From the NCBI RefSeq assembly GCF_000161455.1, contig NZ_CM000745.1, positions 2,511,619 through 2,543,019 of the forward strand: a DNA stretch of 31,401 bases, in the 5' to 3' direction. Positions within the stretch are counted from its first letter, which is position 1. The number at the start of each line of letters is the position of its first letter. The notes under the pieces are model-generated. The model was not told the origin of the DNA. It was given only the letters and a program-made list of their open reading frames with translations, and ran no database searches. The stretch is from Bacillus pseudomycoides DSM 12442 (lineage in GTDB: Bacteria; Bacillota; Bacilli; Bacillales; Bacillaceae_G). Below, piece after piece: positions 1 through 6,444 of this stretch. The position numbers and the translations under genes were made by a program.

Positions 1-350
1 GTATGGGTAGCTCGGCTGGAGAGATGATTTCTACTGCTGACGACTTAAACAAATTCTTCTCTTACTTACTCAGTGGCAAATTACTGAAGGAACAGCAACT
101 AAAACAAATGCTTACTACAGTTCCTACAGAAATAGCTGAATTAGGAGAATGTGGTCTTGGAATCTTTGAAACTAAGCTTCCAAACGGTGTCTCGATATGG
201 GGACACGGAGGTAGCATTCCAGGGTTTCTTACTTTTGCTGGAGGTACAATTGGAGGCAAGCATACGTTGGCCGTCAATTTAAACAGCATGGGTAAAGCTA
301 ACAGTCCTGACCCTTTTAAAAATATTTTACTTGCTGAATTTAGCAAGTAG
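1..350 (+). CDS. Serine hydrolase of the class C beta-lactamase/DD-peptidase family, C-terminal part
   Basis: The gene enters from the left edge already in frame; the first ATG at position 3 is internal, so only about the last 115 residues are visible. The stretch GEMISTADDLNKF is typical of the region before the third motif in this family, and WGHGGSIPGF supplies the HxG box that replaces KTG. The catalytic SxxK and YxN motifs must lie outside the window. The protein is probably secreted or membrane-attached and acts on peptidoglycan-like or ester substrates, but the substrate cannot be read. The last residues (AEFSK) precede a TAG stop. A second member of the same broad family lies at 25815-27284. 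Confidence 0.8.
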   Translation, partial: MGSSAGEMISTADDLNKFFSYLLSGKLLKEQQLKQMLTTVPTEIAELGECGLGIFETKLPNGVSIWGHGGSIPGFLTFAGGTIGGKHTLAVNLNSMGKANSPDPFKNILLAEFSK

Positions 351-467
351 GCAAAAAAGGAAAACAGGATGAATTTTTTCATAGTTTTTATAGTTGAAAA
401 TATACCTTTCTGGTTCAAAAACCCCCAACTTACTCTAAAAAATAATTTTTTGGGTTTTTGGAATTAC

Positions 468-554
468 GGTGGCACTTCAATGCTATTAAGCTAATAAAAC
501 AAAATCTTCCCTAAAATGAAAAAATACGTCATCCGTTCCTATTGGAGTGCCCCC
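468..554 (-). repeat. Diverged copy of the IS231-end-like repeat, short form (MITE-like)
   Basis: The ends are an imperfect 14-nt inverted repeat: GGTGGCACTTCAAT at 468-481 and ATTGGAGTGCCCCC at 541-554 (12 of 14 match). Read on the minus strand, the inner part (a T-run, then TTTTAGGG, then TTAGCTTAATAGC) aligns by eye with the right arm of the palindromic repeat at 665-788, so both appear to belong to one family. It has no coding capacity. Family assignment is inference from alignment by eye. Confidence 0.5.
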
Positions 555-570
555 TGAGAAAGAAACAATA

Positions 571-625
571 AAAAACACCTCTCTAAATCGTAAGTATCAG
601 TTATGATTTTAATGGAGGTGTTTTT
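571..625 (+). terminator. Hairpin with A/T flanks, possible bidirectional terminator
   Basis: AAAAACACCTC (571-581) pairs with GAGGTGTTTTT (615-625). The loop is 33 nt, longer than in a classic terminator. It lies about 220 nt after the serine hydrolase stop, between two repeat copies, so it may instead be part of a mobile-element relic. Confidence 0.4.
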
Positions 626-664
626 CGTATTATGGATACAATTTCGCTTTAGCTTGATTGACAT

Positions 665-788
665 GGGGTACCGCCACACATCCATCAACTTAAGAATTTT
701 ATAACACACCCAAAACGAAAAAATGTACATTTTTTTGTTTTGGGACACTTGCTTTTCTTATCTTGATAGTGATGTGGTGAAACCCTTT
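665..788. repeat. Near-full palindromic MITE-like element with IS231-like ends
   Basis: The element is an imperfect palindrome centred on TGTACA (724-729) with arms of about 60 nt. The left end reads GGGGTACCGCC and then ATCCATCAACTTAAGAA; the right end is the matching TTCTTATCTTGATAGTGATG followed by a GGTGAAACCC tail. From memory, the IS231 terminal repeat is CATGCCCATCAACTTAAGRA, which the left arm matches closely. It encodes nothing and would fold into a long hairpin in DNA or RNA. Partial copies occur at 468-554, 1363-1390, 3144-3206 and 18943-18996. Confidence 0.6.
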
Positions 789-873
789 AATTGTAATCAT
801 CATTTTGATAATCGTTATCTAAGCTGAGCGCTCTTCCATTTGGACGATATTCTATGTGAAAGGTATTATGTTA

Positions 874-1074
874 TTACTTGTACTGAGGCTCTTCTTGTTC
901 AATTTGCTGAAGACGAGGATTTAAAGATTCAATAATTTCTTGAGTTTGTTGTGCTGCACCTTTATATAATTGTTTTGCTTCCTGGTTATCAGTATCAAGA
1001 ACAAATCCTTCTAGGCATGCTTGAGCACTCTTTAATCCAGCGATAGTTTGTTTAAGTTTAGTGCTTACTGTCAT
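874..1074 (-). CDS. DUF1657 domain protein
   Basis: This 66-residue protein starts MTVSTKLKQTIAGLKSAQ and ends EEEPQYK, both typical of DUF1657. It is short, soluble, helical and rich in Gln and Glu, with no signal peptide or membrane segment. An AAGGAGGAAA ribosome site lies 8-10 nt before the ATG. In spore formers DUF1657 genes often sit in spoVA-type operons linked to spore properties, but no spoVA gene is visible here and this copy stands alone. The exact function is unknown. Its neighbours are repeat copies on one side and a Tn3 transposase relic on the other. Confidence 0.8.
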   Translation of the reverse strand: MTVSTKLKQTIAGLKSAQACLEGFVLDTDNQEAKQLYKGAAQQTQEIIESLNPRLQQIEQEEPQYK

Positions 1075-1197
1075 GTAGTATTTCCTCCTTGTAAATGTAC
1101 TTCAAAATATAGAATGCCTATTTTGTTATCATAGTACGATTTCCAATTTTCGGTGTATAACGAATTACAGGAATTATTAATGGTTGCATAACCATTT

Positions 1198-1364
1198 AAC
1201 GATGCAACCCTAGATTCTCTATGTTTTGGGTAACTTTGCAACAGAACCGTTTATATGCTCCCATCCCAAGTGGTGAAATATGTTCTAGTAATTCCTCATT
1301 GAAATCATACTTACTCTTTAATACTTCTATAGTCTTACTCAAATAAACGATATTCCATAAAGTC
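1198..1364 (-). pseudogene. C-terminal scrap of a Tn3-family transposase, frameshifted
   Basis: Read on the minus strand, the DNA encodes TLWNIVYLSKTIEVL, then EELLEHISPLG. After one extra base (an A inside GGGATGGGAG) a different frame continues WEHIN. This matches the conserved C-terminus of Tn3-family TnpA (LWNxxYL ... SPLGWEHIN). Everything upstream of LWN is missing: at 1363 the sequence switches abruptly into an IS231-end-like repeat. Just beyond WEHIN the minus strand reads GGTTCTGTTGCAAAGTT (1248-1232), which looks like an IS6/IS240-type terminal repeat. The fragment cannot encode an active enzyme. Confidence 0.7.
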
Positions 1365-1390
1365 TTGATGGCGATGGGCGGGACCCCAAT
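1363..1390 (+). repeat. IS231-end-like repeat, end fragment abutting pssA
   Basis: The fragment contains CTTGATGGCGATGGGCGGG followed by ACCCCAATT. It is only the outer end of the repeat family (compare 3160-3206 and 18961-18996). It joins the Tn3 transposase scrap on one side and the stop codon of pssA on the other. Confidence 0.5.
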
Positions 1391-1881
1391 TAAAGTTTTT
1401 TAAACCTAATTGGACTTACCATTAAGAGAGCGAGGATTAATGTAATCCATGCATTGCTATATGAAAACAATCCCATACCAGCCAATGGTAATCCTGCAGC
1501 TGGAATAGGTAATCCCTTAAAATATCCAATGGTTGGTTTAACACTAAATTTTGCTAATCTTAAAGCACCCATCGTTGGGAAAAGGATAAATGCCAAAGAA
1601 GTTAAAATAGATGGTGTTGCTATCGAATGAAATAAAAGTGCAGGAGCAACTCCGAAACTAACAATATCAGCTAAGGAATCCAACTCTACACCAAACTCAC
1701 TGTTCACTTTTAATTTTCTCGCAATCCTTCCATCAAGAAGATCTAAAACAGCTGAAAAGAAAATGAAAATGGAGGCTGCTTCCAAATAGTCACTCATATT
1801 CATGGTAATTGAAAAAACACCGCACAATAAATTTCCGATCGTAAATAAATTGGGTACAGCTTTTACTATCTGATTGAACAA
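1390..1881 (-). CDS. pssA: CDP-diacylglycerol--serine O-phosphatidyltransferase
   Basis: The enzyme transfers phosphatidyl from CDP-diacylglycerol to L-serine in the membrane, the first step toward phosphatidylethanolamine. The CDP-alcohol phosphatidyltransferase signature D-x2-DG-x2-AR-x8-G-x3-D-x3-D is complete at residues 47-72 (DLLDGRIAR ... FGVELDSLAD). Several hydrophobic segments follow. The start is chosen at the TTG at 1881 because AGGGGGG lies just upstream; an in-frame TTG at 1905 has no comparable site. The protein has 163 residues. From memory the B. subtilis PssA has 177, with a hydrophilic tail after LMVSKIKF. Here the protein stops at RFKKL exactly where a repeat end begins, so the tail seems to have been lost. 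Confidence 0.85.
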   Translation of the reverse strand: MFNQIVKAVPNLFTIGNLLCGVFSITMNMSDYLEAASIFIFFSAVLDLLDGRIARKLKVNSEFGVELDSLADIVSFGVAPALLFHSIATPSILTSLAFILFPTMGALRLAKFSVKPTIGYFKGLPIPAAGLPLAGMGLFSYSNAWITLILALLMVSPIRFKKL

Positions 1882-2081
1882 GGTTGTCCCCCCTAAGTTG
1901 ATCAAACTTCACATTTATGTAGCATTTTCTATATATTCTTCCGTTATTCTTAAAAATATATGACCACTGTACGCTAAGTAAATTTCGACAAGAGAAAGGC
2001 CGATTTCCTGTACGTTATGTTGGTTTATAAAAATGTTTGATCATGGGTAAGTCTATTACTGTTGATTTACCTAATATAAAA

Positions 2082-2117
2082 AGCCTGTTTTTGAAAAAAG
2101 ATTGATCAAAACAGGCT
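2082..2117. terminator. Bidirectional terminator-like hairpin
   Basis: AGCCTGTTTT (2082-2091) pairs perfectly with AAAACAGGCT (2108-2117), with an A-run before and T-rich flanks. No obvious gene ends here, so its source transcript is unknown. Confidence 0.5.
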
Positions 2118-2280
2118 CTAAAATAGAAAAGGGGAAAGAGGAGAGAGGTGAAAACTTGAAAAGTGTAATTTGATGTAAGGTTCTCAGTTTATGAATATAG
2201 AATGCAGTAATCCCCTTATTAAAAGTAATTTTGATTATATTGTAATTATGATGCATGAAATTATTTTAGTGTAAACAAAG

Positions 2281-2311
2281 AAAAGGTAGCTCCTGCTGCA
2301 AGGTACCTTTT
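2281..2311 (+). terminator. Terminator-like hairpin
   Basis: AAAAGGTA (2281-2288) pairs with TACCTTTT (2304-2311). It lies about 170 nt before the ycaC-like start codon, so it would insulate that gene or lie in its leader. Confidence 0.4.
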
Positions 2312-2480
2312 CCAAGGGATATAACTCATTATCTAAACGATCGATGGTCATTTTATTGAGAAATAAATCAATTACTTAACAATAAAAGGAAAATGATTGT
2401 AACAAGCGAATGAGATTTAAGAAGAATTTACCGATATATGAACTTTCTTCTATTACATTAGTTTAAGGAGGACTATAAAA

Positions 2481-3116
2481 ATGTCTGATCTCTATTCTCG
2501 TCTTTCCAAAAATGATGCCGCTGTTCTTCTAGTGGATCATCAAACTGGTCTTATTTCCAGCCTAGTGCGTGATTATGGTGTTGATGAATTTAAGAACAAT
2601 GTTTTGGCTCTTGCTAATACCGCTAAGTTTTTTGATTTACCAGTTATTTTAACAACAAGCTTTGAAAGCGGACCGAACGGCCCACTAATGCATGAATTGG
2701 TTGAGCTCTTTCCTGGTGCGCCAAAAATAGCTCGGCCTGGACAAATTAATGCATGGGACAATGAAGAATTTGTTAAAGCCATCGAAGCAACAGGTAAAAA
2801 GCAACTAATTATCGCAGGGGTTGTTACTGATGTTTGTGTTGCGTTCCCAGCACTATCTGCTGTAAACGCAGGATATGAGGTATTCGTTGTAACTGATGCA
2901 TCAGGGACTTTTAGTAAACAAGTTGCAGATGCTGCCCTTATGCGTATGGCTCATGGAGGAGTCCAATTAATGAACTGGTTTAGCGTTGCAGCAGAATTAC
3001 ATCGTGACTGGCGAAATGACGTTGAAGGTTTTGGAGCTTTACTTGCTAAACATCTGCCTAGTTATCAAAATATCATGGAAAGCTATATGAGAGCTCAAAG
3101 AGAGCTTAGCAAGTAA
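2481..3116 (+). CDS. ycaC: YcaC-like isochorismatase-family cysteine hydrolase
   Basis: This is a cytosolic alpha/beta hydrolase of the isochorismatase/nicotinamidase superfamily. The 211-residue length and segments such as NDAAVLLVDHQ, FESGPNGPL, INAWDN and GKKQLIIAGVVTDVC follow E. coli YcaC closely, as recalled. Asp19 (VDHQ) and Cys119 (VVTDVCVAF) are the expected catalytic Asp and nucleophile. I do not assign the third catalytic residue. The physiological substrate of YcaC proteins is not settled. AAGGAGGA lies 8 nt before the ATG. It is a single gene; an IS231-end-like repeat starts about 28 nt after its stop. Confidence 0.85.
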   Translation: MSDLYSRLSKNDAAVLLVDHQTGLISSLVRDYGVDEFKNNVLALANTAKFFDLPVILTTSFESGPNGPLMHELVELFPGAPKIARPGQINAWDNEEFVKAIEATGKKQLIIAGVVTDVCVAFPALSAVNAGYEVFVVTDASGTFSKQVADAALMRMAHGGVQLMNWFSVAAELHRDWRNDVEGFGALLAKHLPSYQNIMESYMRAQRELSK

Positions 3117-3143
3117 AATGACTTAATTAATAGTTGTACTGTT

Positions 3144-3206
3144 TCATTTTTTTCGTTTTGGGGAGCAACCAATTTCTTAACTTGATGGTGATGTATGGTG
3201 ACCCCT
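3144..3206 (+). repeat. IS231-end-like repeat, right half-copy downstream of the ycaC-like gene
   Basis: A T-run followed by CGTTTTGGGG, then TTCTTAACTTGATGGTGATG and a GGTGACCCC tail, aligns with the right arm of the palindrome at 665-788. The left arm is absent. It sits between the stop of the ycaC-like gene and the terminator of the HesB-like gene. Confidence 0.55.
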
Positions 3207-3225
3207 ATTAGGCTTGATAAAAATA

Positions 3226-3265
3226 AAGAATGCCCTTGCTTCAGTCAAGAAACAAGGGCATTCTT
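3226..3265 (-). terminator. Intrinsic terminator of the HesB-like gene
   Basis: AAGAATGCCCTTG (3226-3238) and CAAGGGCATTCTT (3253-3265) form a perfect 13-bp stem that begins at the TGA stop of the minus-strand gene. A/T-rich flanks on both sides make it usable from either direction. Confidence 0.8.
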
Positions 3266-3570
3266 CATTTTTTAATTGATAATCCATATACAAGTGTTTC
3301 GCTAGGAGTCGTAATACTAAAACCTGTCATTTTATAATCAAGCTTTAATGTATTTCCTATATAGTCTTTTGTAAAATCATCCGTTTGAATAATAAGTTGC
3401 TCATCTTCATAAGCGATTTCATTTGGATTATACTCATCGAAAATTAAATCAACATCAACAAATATACTACAAGAATTTGTCATTGTACCTCTAATACGTA
3501 TGATGTTTTTGTTATTTGCGTTTAATTTATGTAATACGGCTTTTGCCCCATCAGTTACGCGAATGTTCAT
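3265..3570 (-). CDS. HesB/YqkB-like iron-sulfur cluster biosynthesis family protein
   Basis: This 101-residue protein begins MNIRVTDGAKAVLHKL, typical of the HesB/IscA fold, and has a single Cys in NSCSIFVDVD. The Cys set of true A-type carriers (one internal Cys and a C-terminal CxC) is not present, so it belongs with YqkB-like relatives of unclear role rather than with SufA/IscA. It has no signal peptide or membrane segment. AAAGGTTGGGA lies upstream of the ATG. The gene is monocistronic with its own strong terminator. Confidence 0.7.
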   Translation of the reverse strand: MNIRVTDGAKAVLHKLNANNKNIIRIRGTMTNSCSIFVDVDLIFDEYNPNEIAYEDEQLIIQTDDFTKDYIGNTLKLDYKMTGFSITTPSETLVYGLSIKK

Positions 3571-3667
3571 GGAATCCCAACCTTTGTTTATAGTTCTTAT
3601 TCTATTATTGCAAAAACATTAGAAATAGGGAAGTAAAGGGTTTCAATGAATGATAAACGTATAGGGA

Positions 3668-4177
3668 TTACGATTTGAAAAGTAAGGATGGAACCGTAAA
3701 TGTTTGTGTTAAGCATAACTCATCATCACTTATTTTCTCAACTTCTTGATACTTTATCACATTCTTTTGGTAGAACTTTTTCTAAAAGTTCACCGCTGTT
3801 TTATTGTTTTTTAATTGCATTACATAATAGGTTCCTTTGTGCTGTTTTAAAAGTTCTAAAATTGCTTGATCTGCTATCCTTTTTCCGCGGTACGCTTTTA
3901 ATATGAAAAGATCGTTAATGCAGCAGTCTGTTTCAGGTGCTGTGAATGGTGGTTTCGCGAATAGAAGAAACCCGACATATTTTTCTTCATATGTAATGAA
4001 ATAAGGAGAAAGCTCATCTCGGTTACAAATAAGTTCAAAAGCATCAAATTCAAAAAATCCATTTTCATTTGGATGAAGGGTAGGGGAGAATTCGGATAAA
4101 TCATGTAAATATAGAGCATAAAAATTCTTTAATATTTTAAGTTGTTCAGTGGAGACAATTTCTAACGCGACGTTCAT
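3668..4177 (-). pseudogene. GNAT N-acetyltransferase gene interrupted by an in-frame TAG
   Basis: The first 131 residues (4177 down to 3785) carry GNAT features: YVGFLLFAKP, then INDLFILKAYRGKRIADQAI, the acetyl-CoA-binding region. The frame then meets TAG at 3784-3782 directly after NNKTAVNF. Past it, the same frame stays open for 37 more codons (KKFYQKNVIKYQEVEKISDD ...) to TAA at 3670-3668. GNAT proteins usually have FW-K at this point (AVNFWKKFY), so a TGG codon most likely became TAG. The intact protein would have 169 residues. GGGTGGGA precedes the ATG. The truncated product lacks the last strand of the fold and is probably inactive. Confidence 0.75.
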
Positions 4178-4273
4178 TTTAATCCCACCCTTTTTTTAAT
4201 AATTCCTCTATGCAGTAAACCATTCGACATAAAGAAAACATATCCTTTGAATGTGAAGGATTCATTCCAATAA

Positions 4274-4312
4274 AAAAGGCCAGCAAACATGATTGATGTT
4301 TGCTGGCCTTTT
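4274..4312 (-). terminator. Intrinsic terminator of lysP
   Basis: AAAAGGCCAGCAAACAT (4274-4290) and its exact complement at 4296-4312 form a 17-bp stem with a 5-nt loop, 6 nt after the lysP stop. On the minus strand it is followed by a T-run. Its symmetry means it can also stop plus-strand transcription. Confidence 0.85.
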
Positions 4313-4317
4313 ATCAC

Positions 4318-5781
4318 TTAAAGTTCACATTTATCAAGAGGAATTACTTTTGTTTTCTTTGTAAATTTATATCCTAACCACATCGCAAGGAAGAGAGGTA
4401 AGCCGATATAGGAAACAAGTACACCATTCCAATCGATAGACTCGCCTATAAATGCTCCGTAATTTTGTCCTAAAATGACAATGACACAAAGTGCAAATGC
4501 GAAGATTGGACCAAATGGGAACCATTTTGCTTTATACGGTAAATCATTTAAATCTTTTCCTTGTGCAATATATGCTTTTCGGAAACGATAATGACTAATA
4601 GCAATTCCGACCCATGCAATAAATCCAGACATTCCAGATGCATTTAATAACCAAATATATACAACACCGTCGCCGAATAAGGAAGCTAGGAAAGCGGCAC
4701 AGCCAACTACTGAAGTTGCGATTAACGCGTTAACAGGTACGCCGCGGCTATTTAATTTACCTAAAAATTTCGGTGCTTTTCCTTGTCTTGCTAAATCCCA
4801 AAGCATACGAGCTGATGCGTACATACCTGAGTTACCAGCAGATAAAACTGCAGTTAAAATAACTGCGTTCATAACAGAAGCGGCAAATGCAACTCCTGCT
4901 TTTTCAAATACAAGTGTAAATGGACTTACTGTTACATCGCTAGCTGCAAGACTTTCAGTTGTATACGGAATTAATAAACCGATAACAAGTATTGCAAAGA
5001 TGTAGAATAATAGAATACGCCAAAAGATTGAGCGAATTGCTTTTGGAATGCTACGCTCTGGATCGGCAGTTTCACCAGCAGCTACACCTAATAATTCAGT
5101 TCCTTGGAATGAAAAACCAGCAGCCATAAATACACCGATAATTGCCATAATACCACCGTTAAATGGTGCATCTGCAACAGTAAAGTTTTTAAATCCAACA
5201 GGTTCGCCACCCATAATACCAAAAATCATCATAAATCCAACGATTAAAAAGATAATAACAGTAGCTACTTTAATAAGTGCGAACCAATATTCCGCTTCAC
5301 CAAACCCTTTAACAGATAAGTAATTTAAAAGAAACATAATGACTAAACAAAGGCCACTCCAAATAAGGGAAGGTGTATTTGGGAACCAAAACTTCATAAT
5401 TAATGTTACGGCTGCAAGTTCAGCGGCAATGGTAATTGCCCAGTTATACCAATAATTCCAGCCGAGTGCAAATCCAAGTGATGGATCGACAAATTTTGTC
5501 GCGTATGTGCTAAAAGATCCAGTGACAGGCATGTAAGCTGCTAATTCAGCTAAACTTGTCATTAAGAAGTAAACCATAATTCCGATTGCCGCATATGCGA
5601 TGAGAGCTCCGCCAGGCCCTGCTGTGTGAATGACACCACCACTTGCAAGAAATAGTCCGGTACCGATTGTACCGCCGAGAGAAATCATCGTAAGGTGACG
5701 AGATTTTAACCCGCGTCTTAATTCACCTTGTCCTTGTGTAGATTGTTTTGTAGAGGTAGCTTGATTCGTTGCGCTATTCAT
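4318..5781 (-). CDS. lysP: Lysine-specific permease (APC superfamily, LysP type)
   Basis: This 487-residue membrane protein takes up L-lysine by proton symport, with about 12 membrane segments. LRRGLKSRHLTMISLGGTIG and GTGLFLASG form the APC substrate/backbone site in TM1. LAAYMPVTGSFSTY, FALGWNYWYNWA, SFQGTELLGVAAGE and AVLSAGNSGMYASARM follow E. coli LysP, as recalled, almost residue for residue. The start is the ATG at 5781, with AAAGGAGTG just upstream. A longer open frame reaches 5886 but runs back through the riboswitch terminator. The lysine riboswitch upstream independently supports lysine as the substrate. Confidence 0.93.
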   Translation of the reverse strand: MNSATNQATSTKQSTQGQGELRRGLKSRHLTMISLGGTIGTGLFLASGGVIHTAGPGGALIAYAAIGIMVYFLMTSLAELAAYMPVTGSFSTYATKFVDPSLGFALGWNYWYNWAITIAAELAAVTLIMKFWFPNTPSLIWSGLCLVIMFLLNYLSVKGFGEAEYWFALIKVATVIIFLIVGFMMIFGIMGGEPVGFKNFTVADAPFNGGIMAIIGVFMAAGFSFQGTELLGVAAGETADPERSIPKAIRSIFWRILLFYIFAILVIGLLIPYTTESLAASDVTVSPFTLVFEKAGVAFAASVMNAVILTAVLSAGNSGMYASARMLWDLARQGKAPKFLGKLNSRGVPVNALIATSVVGCAAFLASLFGDGVVYIWLLNASGMSGFIAWVGIAISHYRFRKAYIAQGKDLNDLPYKAKWFPFGPIFAFALCVIVILGQNYGAFIGESIDWNGVLVSYIGLPLFLAMWLGYKFTKKTKVIPLDKCEL

Positions 5782-5832
5782 GTTCAACACTCCTTTTCTT
5801 GTAAGATTAGGAAGGAACGGGGAGAAAAATAC

Positions 5833-5858
5833 AAAAAACCGCCAAAGGAATTTGGCGG
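5833..5858 (-). terminator. Riboswitch-controlled terminator before lysP
   Basis: On the minus strand CCGCCAAA, a TTCC loop and TTTGGCGG are followed by TTTTTTG. This 8-bp GC-rich stem with a T-run lies between the lysine aptamer and the lysP start, the normal expression platform for transcription attenuation when lysine is bound. Confidence 0.85.
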
Positions 5859-5896
5859 AACGTTTCACAAATAACCACCCCATCATACCCTTCCGT

Positions 5897-6086
5897 TAAG
5901 ATAGCACCCCACGTTTACACGGTACTTTGTAAACGTGACAGTTCTGTTCCTGTTTGGAGACAGCCCCAGCTCGTACTTCCAGAGAAGAAATACAAACTTC
6001 GGCAGCATTTCCTTTCAAACGGAGTCATTGACATTCTCTGTGTCTAATCCGTTCTACTAATAAAAGCCGCAACCTCTACCTCATCG
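5897..6086 (-). promoter_or_regulatory. Lysine riboswitch (L-box) aptamer upstream of lysP
   Basis: Read on the minus strand, the conserved L-box blocks occur in order: GGTAGAGGTTGCGGC (P1 5' strand and core), GAAAGGAAATGCTGCCGAAG, GAGCTGGGGCTGTC, and GGTGCTATCTTAACG (P1 3' strand). GGTAG pairs with CTATC to close P1. A further hairpin, CACGTTTACA with TGTAAACGTG, forms one helix arm. Lysine binding should favour the terminator at 5833-5858 and shut off lysP. The boundaries are approximate. Confidence 0.88.
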
Positions 6087-6131
6087 GATTGATGAGGATT
6101 TATTTATTGCTGTGATTTTTAATATATGGCA

Positions 6132-6160
6132 ATTGTAATTAGTTTCTGAAAATATTGCAA
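6132..6160 (-). promoter_or_regulatory. Sigma-A-type promoter of the lysP leader
   Basis: Minus strand: TTGCAA (6160-6155), a 17-nt spacer and TACAAT (6137-6132). It sits about 45 nt upstream of the aptamer, which fits a leader of about 340 nt. A GAAACGTTTC palindrome at 6206-6215 lies upstream, with no clear assignment. Confidence 0.65.
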
Positions 6161-6382
6161 GGGATTTTTGTAGGAAAATATCAAAAAAAATCGGTTATTG
6201 TATAGGAAACGTTTCAAAATTCCACCCGAACCTACGTGATATGTAAAAAAATGAAGAAAAAATTGTTATACAAATGTTTCGCAAAAAGATATGGAAAATC
6301 CTCTAAAATTAAAAGAAAATTCAGAAAAATAAATTCGACATTGATTATAAGCAAAATAAAGAGTGCTAAAGAGATTAAAAAA

Positions 6383-6409
6383 GGTAAGCAAACTTATCAT
6401 TTGCTTACC
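6383..6409 (-). terminator. Terminator of the TauE/SafE permease gene
   Basis: GGTAAGCAAA (6383-6392) pairs with TTTGCTTACC (6400-6409). On the minus strand it is followed by TTTTTTAAT. It lies 36 nt after the permease stop. Confidence 0.8.
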
Positions 6410-6444
6410 GTAGTATTTCACACCACTTTATAATTATTTCTGTT

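Larger units (their letters stand above)
1906..2480. other. Intergenic region without a convincing gene
   Basis: It separates the divergent pssA and ycaC-like genes. Two hairpins are visible (2082-2117 and 2281-2311). The only longer open frame, 2071-2256 on the minus strand, runs through the first hairpin and has no protein-like composition or ribosome site, so it is not called. Confidence 0.6.

Noticed and set aside
539..748. Minus-strand open frame of 69 codons
   Set aside because: It spans two repeat copies and a hairpin, so it is not a gene.
806..820. Fur-box-like TGATAATCGTTATCT
   Set aside because: It lies behind the DUF1657 gene with no promoter or iron gene nearby; probably chance in A/T-rich DNA.
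2071..2256. Minus-strand open frame of 61 codons
   Set aside because: It runs through a terminator hairpin and has no ribosome site or recognisable protein pattern.
6206..6215. GAAACGTTTC, a possible CcpA (cre) site upstream of lysP
   Set aside because: Only the centre matches the consensus; the flanks do not.
6236..6433. Plus-strand Lys-rich open frame of 65 codons
   Set aside because: Its composition follows A-rich DNA, and it overlaps the terminator of the TauE/SafE gene.
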